A stretch of DNA of 64,000 nt from an uncultured Bacteroidota bacterium (GCA_902550325.1 CACCYT010000003.1:37283-101282), one strand, 5' to 3'; shown: positions 9,519 through 20,230, counted from the first letter of the stretch. Numbers and translations are program-made. Notes: generated by a model not told the origin, from the letters alone.

Positions 9519-11183
9519 ATGAACGAAAAATTTTACGATTTTCCATTTTATAAATGGGAAAAAGAAAAAGCAAATGACCCCTTTTTAAGACAACCCTTGG
9601 GCGATGATTGGGAAGAATATACTTGGGCTGAAGCAGGAATTATGGCAAGAAAATTAGCAACTGCTATTGAAGGGTACAATCTTCCTCCTAAGTCTCATAT
9701 TGGATTGATTTCAAAAAACTGTAGAGAGTGGGTTATAGCTGATCTAGCTATTATGATGTCAGGCCATATTTCTGTCCCTTTTTTTCCAACTCTAAAATCA
9801 TATGAATTAGAAAATCTTATTGATTTTGGAGAAGTTAAATTATTATTTGCAGGTAAATTAGAGAATTGGGAAGAACAAAAAAAAGGAGTTAAAAATGTAC
9901 CCTTAATTTCCTTTCCAACTTATCAAAATCATTCTACAATTGATAACTCTGTCAAATGGGTTGATATAATGAATGAAAATGAACCAAAAAAAGATGATTA
10001 TTATCCTAAAATGGACGATATATGGACGATAATTTTTACATCAGGCACAACTGGTGATCCTAAAGGGGTTGTATTAGATTACAAAACAGTTTTTTTAACC
10101 AAGATCATCATTGAAAGTGAAGTAAATCCTCTTGCTGTTGATAAAAACGGTAATAATACTTTTATTTCATATATGCCTCTGAATCATATCTTTGAAAGGG
10201 TTGTCATAGAGTTTTCGTGCCTCAGATACGGTGGAACCATATCATTTGTTGAATCATTGGAAACATTTGGTAAAAATCTAGCAGATGTCCAACCTACTAC
10301 TTTTGCAGGTGTACCTCGAATTTATAATAAATTTAAAGAAAAGGTTCTTGAAAAAATGCCACAAAAAAGATTAAATATTTTGTTAAAAATACCGTTGATA
10401 TCAAGTTTGGTAAAGAAAAAAATTAAGAAATCTTTAGGTTGGTCAAGAGCTAATGCAATTGTTAGTGGAGCTGCATTTTTACCTCAGGCATTAATAGACT
10501 GGTATAAGATATTGGATGTTAACATACTCAATGGTTACGGTATGACTGAAAACTGTTGTGTATGTTCCTACTTAGATACTATAAATAAAGAAGGAAAGGG
10601 TTCAGTTGGTATACCATGGGATGCAGTTGATATAAAGATTGGTGATGAAGGAGAAATATGGACTAAAAGCCCATATTTATTAAAAGAATATTACAAAAAT
10701 AAGGAACTAACAGCGGAAGTCATTAAAGATGGCTGGTTCAACACTGGTGATAAAGGTTACTTGGATGACAAAGGATATCTATTTATTACAGGAAGAGTAA
10801 AAGATATATTTAAAACATCCAAAGGTAAGTATATTGAACCCTCTGTGATTGAGGCTGAGTTTGAAAAAGCTAATCTTTTTCAACAGGTTTGTGTTGTTGG
10901 TTTAAATTTGCCTCAACCAATACTACTGGGTGTACCTAATGAAATTGCCTTATTAAATAAACAAGTCACAACTGAAAGGATAAAAGAGTTTTTACATCAA
11001 ATTAATTCAGGAATGGATAATTATAAAAGAATAGAAAAGGTTGTTTTTGTAAAGCAAGAGTGGACCCCTGACAATAACCTAACAACTCCAACTCTTAAAA
11101 TCAAACGAGCTAAAATAGATGAGAGGTTTTCCGAAAATTATGAAAACTGGTATAAACAGAAAGAAAGTATTTTGTGGGAGTAG
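9519..11183 (+). CDS. AMP-dependent synthetase / long-chain fatty-acid CoA ligase
   Basis: AMP-binding motif 'IIFTSGTTGDPKGVVL', 'GYGMTENC', 'GWFNTGDKGYLDDKGYLFITGRVKDIFKTSKGKYIEP'. Start MNEKFYDF at 9519 preferred over 9501. Confidence 0.88.
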   Translation: MNEKFYDFPFYKWEKEKANDPFLRQPLGDDWEEYTWAEAGIMARKLATAIEGYNLPPKSHIGLISKNCREWVIADLAIMMSGHISVPFFPTLKSYELENLIDFGEVKLLFAGKLENWEEQKKGVKNVPLISFPTYQNHSTIDNSVKWVDIMNENEPKKDDYYPKMDDIWTIIFTSGTTGDPKGVVLDYKTVFLTKIIIESEVNPLAVDKNGNNTFISYMPLNHIFERVVIEFSCLRYGGTISFVESLETFGKNLADVQPTTFAGVPRIYNKFKEKVLEKMPQKRLNILLKIPLISSLVKKKIKKSLGWSRANAIVSGAAFLPQALIDWYKILDVNILNGYGMTENCCVCSYLDTINKEGKGSVGIPWDAVDIKIGDEGEIWTKSPYLLKEYYKNKELTAEVIKDGWFNTGDKGYLDDKGYLFITGRVKDIFKTSKGKYIEPSVIEAEFEKANLFQQVCVVGLNLPQPILLGVPNEIALLNKQVTTERIKEFLHQINSGMDNYKRIEKVVFVKQEWTPDNNLTTPTLKIKRAKIDERFSENYENWYKQKESILWE

Positions 11184-11223
11184 TTTTTTATTAAATCCTT
11201 AAATTAGTGAGAAATTTAAAAAA

Positions 11224-11754
11224 ATGAGAAATTTAATATTATTGATACTATTTTCTGTCTTTACCTTTTCTTGCGATACGCCCACAAAACAAGAAGCTGA
11301 AATGGAGAGGGCACCAGGTTTTGCTCGAACTCAAGCTGGAGAGCAGTATAGCGCTAATGATGCTAATCCAGCGAACTTGGATATTTGGGATAAATACATT
11401 GATGCTCACAACAATCGTGATTTGGAATTAATTGCTAGTATGAATATTGATTCTACTCAGATGGGAGATTTTAGAATTTTAAGTCCAAATGGACAAATCA
11501 TTAGGGGATCTGATACCCAAATTGAATTCTTAAAAGGTTGGTTTGAGGCTGAAAACCCAACATGGAGAACATATTTTTCCTACACAATGAAAGTTGACGG
11601 TCAAAATGGTGAATGGGTGATTTCGGGAGCTGAGTTAAAAAGAACTGTTGACGGACAAGAGGTTACTACTTATGATGTTGCCGATGTTTACATTGAAGAG
11701 GGAAAAATTGGTGCTTTTTGGGTCTTTCGCAGAGATGCTGTTCCAACAGAGTAA
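11224..11754 (+). CDS. Lipoprotein with NTF2/SnoaL-like domain
   Basis: Lipobox-like FTFSC; 'YIDAHNNRDLELIASMNIDS...' NTF2-like pattern. Confidence 0.65.
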   Translation: MRNLILLILFSVFTFSCDTPTKQEAEMERAPGFARTQAGEQYSANDANPANLDIWDKYIDAHNNRDLELIASMNIDSTQMGDFRILSPNGQIIRGSDTQIEFLKGWFEAENPTWRTYFSYTMKVDGQNGEWVISGAELKRTVDGQEVTTYDVADVYIEEGKIGAFWVFRRDAVPTE

Positions 11755-11774
11755 TTCAGATATATTCATAAAAA

Positions 11775-11800
11775 TAGGGAGATTTCTATCTCCCTTTTAT
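11775..11800 (+). terminator. Rho-independent terminator
   Basis: AGGGAGAT-ttc-TATCTCCCTTTT hairpin plus T-run after the 11224-11754 gene. Confidence 0.7.
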
Positions 11801-11956
11801 ATCTTAATCGTTATGAACAGAAATTCATCACTTGATGACTTTATAAAACACTTAGAAAATAGAATAGAAATAGGTGATTATAAAAATTCTGTTCACAAAA
11901 TAACATTTATGACGACTTTACATGTCATAAAAAAAATAATTCGAGAAAAATAAATT

Positions 11957-14269
11957 ATGAAAAAGTTATTACTATTAACATTATCATTATTCGTTTTCAT
12001 TTCATGTGAAAACAATAATGAATTAAAATATTTAAATAAAGAGTTGAGTGTAGACGAAAGGTTAGATGATTTAATGAAAATGATGACTTTAGAAGAAAAA
12101 GTTGCTCAGATGACTCAATTTGTAGGTTTGAATTACATCACTGACGCTGACAGAAACATGACTGCAGAAGAAATTCTTAACAGTGATAGTAGAGCATCAT
12201 ATCCAGGTCTTTTAAAAAGAGATATTGCTAAAATGGTTAGTGATGGAAAAATAGGCTCTTTTCTTCACGTATTAACTCTGAAAGAAGCCAATAGATTGCA
12301 AGAGTTGGCACAGAAGTCTAGATTGAAAATTCCATTACTAATTGGAATTGATGCGATTCATGGCAATGGAATGGTAGCTGGCACAACAGTTTATCCCTCT
12401 CCAATTTCATTGGCATCAACTTTTGATGAAAAAATTGCTCACCAAATCGGCAAAGAAACAGCTATTGAGGTGAGAGCTTTCGGATCACATTGGTCTTTTA
12501 CACCAAATATAGATGTTTTGAGAGATCCAAGATGGGGAAGAGTCGGTGAGACTTTCGGTGAAGATCCGTATTTAGTAGGTAATTTTGGTGTAGAGATGAT
12601 CAAAGGTCTTCAATCTGAGGATTTCTCTGGCTATGATCATGTAATTGCTTGTGCAAAGCATTTTGCAGCTGGTTCAGAGCCTGTTAATGGGTTAAATGTG
12701 TCACCAATGGATATATCAGAAAGAACCCTGAGGGAAATTTATCTAAAACCTTTTAAAAGAGCTGTAGATGCAGGTGTTTACTCTGTGATGGCTGCACATA
12801 ATGAAATAAATGGTATTCCGTCTCACATGCACAAAGAATTATTGACAGATGTAATGAGAGATGAATTTGAGTTTGATGGTTTTTATGTCAGTGATTGGCT
12901 TGATATAAATAGAATTAACAGTCTACATAGAATTGCTAAAGATTTTAAGGAGGCCATATTTTTTGCTGTTGATGCTGGAATGGATATGAACATGCATGGT
13001 CCAAATTTTTTGGAAAATGTTGTAAAATTGGTTGAAGAAGGGAAATTAAGTCAAGAAAGGATTGACTTCTCAGCAAGAAAAATATTATATGCAAAATTTA
13101 AATTAGGTCTATTTGAAAATCCATTTGTTGATCCAAACGAAATACAAAACAAAGTCTTTACGAAAGAGCACAAAGAAACTGCACTTAATGCAGCTAGAAA
13201 ATCCATTGTATTGTTAAAAAACGATGGAATATTACCAATGTCAAAAAACAAGGGTAGAAAGATATTGGTAACAGGACCAAATGCAAATAATCATTCTGTT
13301 CTTGGCGATTGGGTTTGGGCTCAACCTGATGAAAATGTAACAACAATTTACGAAGGAATAAACTCACTTGGATCAAGTAAGGGTTTTAATATTGATTTTT
13401 ATGATTCAAACGAAGATATAAGATCAATTTCTGACAGTGATATTAGAAAGACAGTTAACTATGCTAGAAATTATGATCAAATAGTTGTGGTTGTTGGAGA
13501 TAACTCTCAGAGAAATTTAAAAAATAAAAAAACTGCTGGTGAGAATATGGGTAGAGCAAATTTAAATTTAGCCGGAAAACAATTACAATTGGTAAAAAAG
13601 TTAAAGGAAATCAACAAAAATGTTGTTGTTGTATATGTTAATGGAAAACCTATCGCAGAGCCATGGATTGATGAAAATATTTCTGGTGTAATTGAGTCTT
13701 GGGAATCTGGTAGTATGGCTGGAAAAGCTGTGGCTGATGTTCTTTTTGGAGATTTTAACCCAGGAGGGAAGCTTCCTTTAACTTTTCCAAGAAGTGTTGG
13801 TCAATTACAAATGATTTATAACCACAAGCCCTCTCAATATTTTCATAAATATGCATTTGAAAAAGTTACCCCATTGTATCCATTTGGACATGGTTTAAGT
13901 TATTCAAATTTTGAATATTCTGAGTTTAAAGTGAATGGAGTTGTCAATGACGAAATTTCTATTTCTGTTAGTTTGACAAATGATAGTGATTTTGATGGGG
14001 AAGAAGTTGTTCAATTATACTTTAGAGACTCCTATAGTTCAGTTACAAGACCTGTTAAAGAATTAGTCCGCTACAAAAGAATTTTGATTGGATCAGGTGA
14101 AACTGTAACAGTTGATTTTAAAGTTGATGTTAAAGATTTAGCATTTTATGATATTGATATGAATTTTTGTGTTGAGATGGGTGAGTTTGAGTTTATGGTT
14201 GGTGGATCTTCTAATAACAATCAATTAATTAGCGAAACTGTTGAAATTAAAAAAAGATACGAATACTAA
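11957..14269 (+). CDS. bglX: Glycoside hydrolase family 3 beta-glucosidase (BglX-like)
   Basis: Lipoprotein signal; 'MTLEEKVAQMTQF', 'VSDWLDINRI', 'GKLPLTFPRSVGQLQMIYNHKP', C-terminal Fn3-like domain. Confidence 0.9.
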   Translation: MKKLLLLTLSLFVFISCENNNELKYLNKELSVDERLDDLMKMMTLEEKVAQMTQFVGLNYITDADRNMTAEEILNSDSRASYPGLLKRDIAKMVSDGKIGSFLHVLTLKEANRLQELAQKSRLKIPLLIGIDAIHGNGMVAGTTVYPSPISLASTFDEKIAHQIGKETAIEVRAFGSHWSFTPNIDVLRDPRWGRVGETFGEDPYLVGNFGVEMIKGLQSEDFSGYDHVIACAKHFAAGSEPVNGLNVSPMDISERTLREIYLKPFKRAVDAGVYSVMAAHNEINGIPSHMHKELLTDVMRDEFEFDGFYVSDWLDINRINSLHRIAKDFKEAIFFAVDAGMDMNMHGPNFLENVVKLVEEGKLSQERIDFSARKILYAKFKLGLFENPFVDPNEIQNKVFTKEHKETALNAARKSIVLLKNDGILPMSKNKGRKILVTGPNANNHSVLGDWVWAQPDENVTTIYEGINSLGSSKGFNIDFYDSNEDIRSISDSDIRKTVNYARNYDQIVVVVGDNSQRNLKNKKTAGENMGRANLNLAGKQLQLVKKLKEINKNVVVVYVNGKPIAEPWIDENISGVIESWESGSMAGKAVADVLFGDFNPGGKLPLTFPRSVGQLQMIYNHKPSQYFHKYAFEKVTPLYPFGHGLSYSNFEYSEFKVNGVVNDEISISVSLTNDSDFDGEEVVQLYFRDSYSSVTRPVKELVRYKRILIGSGETVTVDFKVDVKDLAFYDIDMNFCVEMGEFEFMVGGSSNNNQLISETVEIKKRYEY

Positions 14270-14272
14270 AGA

Positions 14273-16810
14273 TTAGTCAACAGTCACAGTTCCATTAACA
14301 GTAATTGTACCACTATTTGTAAGTGTACCATGAATTGTAAGTGTTCCGTCAATTGTTAATGAGGCACCTGATTTAACTGTCAAATCTCTTAAATCAACTG
14401 AACTAGAAATTACTGGAGCATTTCCAGCATTTTCAATAACAGGGGACTTATCAGCAGTTGGCACTACATTCAAACCCCAGTTTCCGGATGTATTCCATGC
14501 TTGACTTTCACTACCATCCCAATGATTAGAAAGTTCATAAGCACCAATATCATCAGAATTGCCTTGCGGACGATTAATGCCACTCACATCGTTTTCTGGG
14601 GCATAACTAGCATCAGCTGCATCAATTGCATCACTCCATGAGCTTGATAATTTATAGTCTCTATTGGATAAATTATTATCATCTGCATTAATGAATTGCC
14701 CATTTGATGTAATAAAGTCCGATGCGCTTAAACTTTGATTACCACCGGCTACATTCGTTCCAGATCCAGCAATATTTTTATTTGAACCAAAATTTACGCT
14801 GCTTACAGACCAATCACTTTCAACAAAGTTAACATATGCATGATCATTGGAGTTTTTAGCGAAACTTATGTTATTGTATATATTGACATTGGAGGATGAG
14901 TGGACGACAATGCCTGTATAATTTTGTCTTCCGGAACCAAGTGGTGTCTTCCATGAAGAACTTGATCCTTCACTACTTTCATATGTATGATTTCCTGCTG
15001 AAACCCAATCTGAATCATTACTAGAGGGAACTTCACCATTTTTATAGACAGTATTGTTGTAAACATTAGCATAATCAGTTTTGTGGACAACAACACCATT
15101 CATGCCATTTCCATATGAGACATTATTAGCAAAAAGAAAAGTTCCATAATAAGATCCATGAGGATTATAATTTGGGTTTGATCCCCCAGAATCATCAGAA
15201 TCGTAAGAGTTTCTAGTTATGTAGCATCCTGATCCATCTACAATTTTATTTCGACCTCCACACGCGTAATCATCTTTGTTGGGATCATATGAACCACTAG
15301 TTGAACAATCATATGATGGATTGAAATAAACAATTTTATTGATATTAGCATATGTAATATTATTGGTGATCCTCATTTTAATTTTTGTTGAACTAGTATC
15401 AGCATCTCTATTTCTACTTTGAGCTACTACAATTCCACTTTCACCATTGTAAGACCACCAGGTGGTATTGTAAACAGTATTGTGAGAGACTCTTACATAG
15501 TCAGAATTATTAAATCTAATACCAGAGTTAGGACAATCATAGACACTATTATTATGAATATTAACGTAATATCCACCCCAAACTACAATTCCCCTTCCAT
15601 GATACATGTTTCTTGTTGCACTAGTATTGGATGAACTTGCTGTACGAAGGTTTATTGCATTTGTTCTGTTTGAGCTAGCTTCAGCATATGTTATTTCTTG
15701 GTTTGGTCCCTGAATTTCAAAACCTGCAACCTCAAGAAATGTAACAATCCAATCTAAATTATCATCTCCTGCATTGCTGCCTTCTGTTCCTGATCCAAAC
15801 TGAAACCCACCCTTACCATCAAATAAAATTTTTGGCGTTTCATGAACACCACTATCATCTACATAGTTCCTTATTATTATTGGGCGGTCAACTGAGCCAT
15901 TCTTGTCAGCTAAAATTTTACTACCACTATTTGCTGAACCATTTCCGCTGGAATCATAATTGGTATATCTATCAATTTTTAGATATGGATCATTATTATC
16001 AGACCCCGCACTAGTTGAACTCGGATTATCAGGCCAAGTATCATTTGTTCCATCCCAGTTGTCATTTTTATAAGTACCTGCTCTTACAAACACTAAATCT
16101 CCAGGATTCCAATTGTAATTTAGTTGAATAGCGTTATCAATATTCTGAAAAGGTGATGCCTTTGTTCCACTTCCATTACTTGTATCACTACCATTAGTTC
16201 CGTCTCCAACATACCATGTATTAAAAGTTCCTTTTTCTAAAACGACATTATCAAGCCTATATGTCCCAGCTGATTTAAAATTTATTCTAAGCCTTCCAAG
16301 ATTAGTATGTGAGGCAGTAGGGGTACTTAGTTGAAGCCTCATGTAATGCCAACCTTTATATCTTATTGTATATGATGCACTTGACAGGAAAGTGCCTTCA
16401 GCTCCACTTTTAACAATATTAAAATCTAATTCATCTCCAATTTCTCCTTTGATATAAAAGGAAATATTCCAACTATCACTTGTTGATACATCAAATAAAT
16501 AATTAGAATTTGAATTTTTTGTCATGACTCTAACATTATTATTAGCATAATCATCAGAACCTGCAACAACAACCTTAAGTGATTTTGCGTCTGTTGAACC
16601 GACTGTATCAAAGAAAAAATCAGAATCGTCAGCAGTGATTGTACCATCACCTCCTCCAGTATACCAATATGTACTTAGACCAGAGCCATCAAAATACCCT
16701 CCCTTATTATTAGAGTCTGATACAGTATTTAGTATCCCACTATTTTGTGAGTGAGAACTAATACTAATTAGAAATACTAATGAAAAAAAAAATCTTTTTA
16801 GAAATTTCAA
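14273..16810 (-). CDS. Secreted right-handed parallel beta-helix protein (polysaccharide lyase-like) with N-terminal CBM-like domain
   Basis: Signal peptide; 'WYVGDGTNGSDTSNGSGTKASPFQNIDNAI' and repeated N-rich beta-helix rungs (VYNNTVYKNGE, NIYNNISFAKN). Confidence 0.75.
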   Translation of the reverse strand: MKFLKRFFFSLVFLISISSHSQNSGILNTVSDSNNKGGYFDGSGLSTYWYTGGGDGTITADDSDFFFDTVGSTDAKSLKVVVAGSDDYANNNVRVMTKNSNSNYLFDVSTSDSWNISFYIKGEIGDELDFNIVKSGAEGTFLSSASYTIRYKGWHYMRLQLSTPTASHTNLGRLRINFKSAGTYRLDNVVLEKGTFNTWYVGDGTNGSDTSNGSGTKASPFQNIDNAIQLNYNWNPGDLVFVRAGTYKNDNWDGTNDTWPDNPSSTSAGSDNNDPYLKIDRYTNYDSSGNGSANSGSKILADKNGSVDRPIIIRNYVDDSGVHETPKILFDGKGGFQFGSGTEGSNAGDDNLDWIVTFLEVAGFEIQGPNQEITYAEASSNRTNAINLRTASSSNTSATRNMYHGRGIVVWGGYYVNIHNNSVYDCPNSGIRFNNSDYVRVSHNTVYNTTWWSYNGESGIVVAQSRNRDADTSSTKIKMRITNNITYANINKIVYFNPSYDCSTSGSYDPNKDDYACGGRNKIVDGSGCYITRNSYDSDDSGGSNPNYNPHGSYYGTFLFANNVSYGNGMNGVVVHKTDYANVYNNTVYKNGEVPSSNDSDWVSAGNHTYESSEGSSSSWKTPLGSGRQNYTGIVVHSSSNVNIYNNISFAKNSNDHAYVNFVESDWSVSSVNFGSNKNIAGSGTNVAGGNQSLSASDFITSNGQFINADDNNLSNRDYKLSSSWSDAIDAADASYAPENDVSGINRPQGNSDDIGAYELSNHWDGSESQAWNTSGNWGLNVVPTADKSPVIENAGNAPVISSSVDLRDLTVKSGASLTIDGTLTIHGTLTNSGTITVNGTVTVD

Positions 16811-16843
16811 AAAAATAATTTTAATAAAGATATTATATATTAA

Positions 16844-16878
16844 AAAACCCTTTGCAAATGCAGAGGGTTTTTTTTTAC
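16844..16878 (-). terminator. Rho-independent terminator (bidirectional appearance)
   Basis: AAACCCTTTGC-AAAT-GCAGAGGGTTTTTTTTT; T-run on both strands; ends the minus-strand unit 19291-16893. Confidence 0.8.
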
Positions 16879-16892
16879 TTAGAAAGATTTAT

Positions 16893-17042
16893 TTACGATC
16901 CCCAACCTGGTGTAGGTGGAGATTGTGCAGCACTCTTTTGCGGGTTAAGAACAATGAAAGTACCTACTGCAGTCATGGCAGCGTATTTTCCAAACTTCTT
17001 AATAGCTTCTTTTCTAGTTATTTTTGTTTGTTTCTTTTTCAT
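16893..17042 (-). CDS. Short secreted peptide precursor (49 aa), uncalled in the supplied ORF track
   Basis: Minus-strand ORF MKKKQTKITRKEAIKKFGKYAAMTAVGTFIVLNPQKSAAQSPPTPGWGS*; starts 5 nt after the stop of the T9SS protein and is followed by a terminator. Confidence 0.75.
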   Translation of the reverse strand: MKKKQTKITRKEAIKKFGKYAAMTAVGTFIVLNPQKSAAQSPPTPGWGS

Positions 17043-17047
17043 TGTTA

Positions 17048-19291
17048 TTAGTTTAATTTAAATTTCTTAACAGTTAATCCTTCTTCAGACTCTATTCTTA
17101 AGATTTTCATCTTGCTATCCAAGTCATTAATATTTGCCTTGTGTCTAAAATCAATCTCTTTAATTAATCTTCCTGAGTAGTCATAAATCTTAGCCTTATA
17201 TCTTTCGTCTGAATTACCCATAATAGTTAGTTCAGAGTTCGTATTTTTAAAAATTCTAAGATTATTATCCGTTGGTAGTTCAGGGATTAATTGATCAGTA
17301 AAGTGTAAATAAAATCTACCTAAACCATTTAATTCATCAAATAAATCAATTTTAATTTTTTTATCAAATTTAACAATTCTGTTGGTCAGTTTATCTTCAA
17401 GAAATACATTATATATCTCATTAATATCTCTTTCGATAAATGATAGTTCAATTTGTGAGGATTTTGTTTCTATTCCTATAGGAATAGTAATGTTTCTTAA
17501 GTCAGAATATGGCAAAGATTGTTCCCATAGATCTATGCCTTCATCATTTTCTAATAGTCTAGTATAAATATATGCCGAGTTTTTTGTAAAAAATTTACCA
17601 CCATCATAGCCCGGATCTAGTCCTTTAGTTGTTTTGTCACTAAAAAATAGTTTGATGTTGTCTGATTCAGCTGAATCTAAATCTTGAATTTTTATATTAA
17701 TACGACTAATATTTTCAGAATAACCTGATGCAACTGGGGTGTTAAAATTACGATGACTTCCCGATAACTGCATGTCTTCATGAAAATATAAAGTTGCAGT
17801 ATTTGGGGTACCACCTCTCATATTAATAAAAAATCCTTCTCCAGGAGCAATATATTTAACAGTGGGTTCAGATGCTCCATAAAGATCCCAAGAACTTCCG
17901 TTCCATGCATATACATAAGTATAAGTATTATGCAAAGGACCGTCATTTTTACTTATAAAATTTGCATCAGTTCCTGAGTGTCCGGTTACATTACCATTTA
18001 ATGCCAGGTATGATGGATACGGATTGCCAATAAAATTCCAAGATGTACCAGCATTTGTTGCCGTAAATGTAACAGATGTTCCAGTTGTTACTGCTGTACC
18101 TGAAAATGTTACATCTTGTGTTCCTGACCCACTTGCACTGATTAAGTAACCTTGACCGTTTGTCAATGTTGCTGAATTCCCTGAGGGGTCATAGTATGAA
18201 TAAGTATTAGACGCATTATCGTGAATACCAATAGCGCTTTTGGATGATCCAGAAACAGTACCAGTTCTCAAACTGTTATTGTCAATGACATCTTGAACAG
18301 ATTCTCCTGTAACAGGGACTCCAACTAAGGTCCATTCACTATCACCATCAACAGTCCTTACAAAGTCTAAATTATACCCATCAGTATCAAGTTTATTGAT
18401 AATTGATCCAGAATTGGATTTACTAGTCTTTAATATAAATTTTCCAGAACCATCGCTCGCCATATTTTTTGCTGCAGCTGTCCCTGTAGATGTTAAACTT
18501 CCGGTAACGTTAACCGTTAAACTAGAGGCAGAAAGTTTAATTTGTCTTGCACTAACATCCCCATTGACCGTTATTCCACCAGTGGATGCGGTTCCTCCGG
18601 TATAGTCACTGTTATCGTCAGCTGCCCCGTAAAACAATAAGTCTCCTCCCATGTTTGACATGCTAACGGTTGAACCAAATGTTACAGTGTGTAGGTCTGC
18701 AAAAATCAAGTCTCTGTCATTACCTCCACTTGTAATTGTTCCGTTAAATGTGAGAGAATGCCCATCTTTATCAAAGATAAATTTGAGTGATGTATCATCT
18801 GAAAGGGTTAGAGTACTTGAACTTGAAAAAGTTATTGAACTATTAGCATGAGAAGAGGTGCCTAATTTGAATTGTTTTGTAACGGTTGAAGTAGCATCCA
18901 ATGTTATATTAGCATTTATTGTCCATTGAACGTTTCCTCTGTTGTGCTGCCAAACCTGAGTTGTTCCAGTACCTTGTAAAGTAAGTGTATTGGAGCCGCC
19001 TGAGGCTTGATCAAGGGTCCATGAACCTCCTGTTGATCCACCATGTTTAAATTGTTTTAATGTTATATCGGCATCTAAAGTAATAGTCGTCGAACTTCCA
19101 CCACTGATTGTTACTACAGCCGATGAACCTGACGGATATCCAGGACTTCCACTACAAGTCCAATTACCAGTGTTTGTCCAGTTTGTATTATTTGCATTAT
19201 CAGCACCAGTCCATGTGCAAGCACCATTTACTTGGCTATTACATATAAAGGGGAATGAGAATATGATTAAAATAAGTAGGATTTTTTTCAT
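17048..19291 (-). CDS. T9SS type A sorting-domain secreted protein with beta-strand repeats
   Basis: Signal peptide; C-terminal 'LRIFKNTNSELTIMGNSDERYKAKIYDYSGRLIKEIDFRHKANINDLDSKMKILRIESEEGLTVKKFKLN' typical of T9SS type A CTDs. Confidence 0.85.
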   Translation of the reverse strand: MKKILLILIIFSFPFICNSQVNGACTWTGADNANNTNWTNTGNWTCSGSPGYPSGSSAVVTISGGSSTTITLDADITLKQFKHGGSTGGSWTLDQASGGSNTLTLQGTGTTQVWQHNRGNVQWTINANITLDATSTVTKQFKLGTSSHANSSITFSSSSTLTLSDDTSLKFIFDKDGHSLTFNGTITSGGNDRDLIFADLHTVTFGSTVSMSNMGGDLLFYGAADDNSDYTGGTASTGGITVNGDVSARQIKLSASSLTVNVTGSLTSTGTAAAKNMASDGSGKFILKTSKSNSGSIINKLDTDGYNLDFVRTVDGDSEWTLVGVPVTGESVQDVIDNNSLRTGTVSGSSKSAIGIHDNASNTYSYYDPSGNSATLTNGQGYLISASGSGTQDVTFSGTAVTTGTSVTFTATNAGTSWNFIGNPYPSYLALNGNVTGHSGTDANFISKNDGPLHNTYTYVYAWNGSSWDLYGASEPTVKYIAPGEGFFINMRGGTPNTATLYFHEDMQLSGSHRNFNTPVASGYSENISRINIKIQDLDSAESDNIKLFFSDKTTKGLDPGYDGGKFFTKNSAYIYTRLLENDEGIDLWEQSLPYSDLRNITIPIGIETKSSQIELSFIERDINEIYNVFLEDKLTNRIVKFDKKIKIDLFDELNGLGRFYLHFTDQLIPELPTDNNLRIFKNTNSELTIMGNSDERYKAKIYDYSGRLIKEIDFRHKANINDLDSKMKILRIESEEGLTVKKFKLN

Positions 19292-19373
19292 AATTAGTCA
19301 TTAAAGTATTAATTTATTAAATAATTGGTAAAAAACAAAGTAAAAAACTGAGGATTATATAGATCGATCAATT

Positions 19374-20171
19374 TTAACCAAAGTCACTAGATATATTTTC
19401 TTTTATACCCTCAAGATGTTTAAAATAATCAAAATCCTTAGTGTTGTAGATTAGAATTGAGATTTGACCTCCATTAGACTGGCTAGGGTCATGAATTAAT
19501 ACATCAATTTTTAGATCGCCTTTTGTAAGAGTAAAGACTAAATCAATTGATTTTTCATCACTAAAAAAATCATCACTAATGGTATATTCACCATTGATTA
19601 GTTTTTTGTGACTGTCGTTTTGTTCACTACTTCTCTTATCATTAATAGACATGGGTTCTCTAATTTGATCAGAGTATCCAACAGAGCTTAAAAAATCTAA
19701 AATCCCTTTTAGGCTTTCTTTGTAGTTATTTGCTGTTCCTGCTTCAGAGCTAAATAATTTAACACCTATCAGACCTTCTTTTGGTGTATAATAAAGTTTT
19801 CCAAATAGCTCAACTTCAATGATTGAAACATTTTGAAACTTACCACTCAGATTAGGGTCACCCAATCTATCACCCGGACCCAATACTTGATTTAATTTTC
19901 CTTCTCCAACACCATCCCAACCACGTGGGTCATTTTGTAAACTAAATTTGTGATTCACACCAGGAAATGTAATATTGTAGTATTTACTGTACTTATTTGT
20001 CTCATACTCATTAGTAGCAACTTCTCTCGTCATACCATTGTAGAATCCACCATATAGTTTTGTATTTAGAATTATTTCATTAAGTTCTTTTAGTACGGGA
20101 TTTACTTGCTTTTGAGCATAAAAAACATTTGAAAAAATAAAGAACGAAAGGATTTGAATAATTTGTTTCAT
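19374..20171 (-). CDS. Secreted hypothetical protein
   Basis: Start MKQIIQILSFFIFSNVFYAQK (signal peptide) at 20171 preferred over 20207. Confidence 0.6.
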   Translation of the reverse strand: MKQIIQILSFFIFSNVFYAQKQVNPVLKELNEIILNTKLYGGFYNGMTREVATNEYETNKYSKYYNITFPGVNHKFSLQNDPRGWDGVGEGKLNQVLGPGDRLGDPNLSGKFQNVSIIEVELFGKLYYTPKEGLIGVKLFSSEAGTANNYKESLKGILDFLSSVGYSDQIREPMSINDKRSSEQNDSHKKLINGEYTISDDFFSDEKSIDLVFTLTKGDLKIDVLIHDPSQSNGGQISILIYNTKDFDYFKHLEGIKENISSDFG

Positions 20172-20230
20172 TTTCAATTGTAAATATACTAAATGTATGA
20201 AAATCATTAAAATGAAAATAAAAACATTAC

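Noticed and set aside
11648-11953. 101-aa ORF between the NTF2-like lipoprotein and GH3
   Set aside because: Its first half overlaps the lipoprotein out of frame and it crosses a terminator; a 46-aa sub-ORF from 11813 is possible but has no supporting features.
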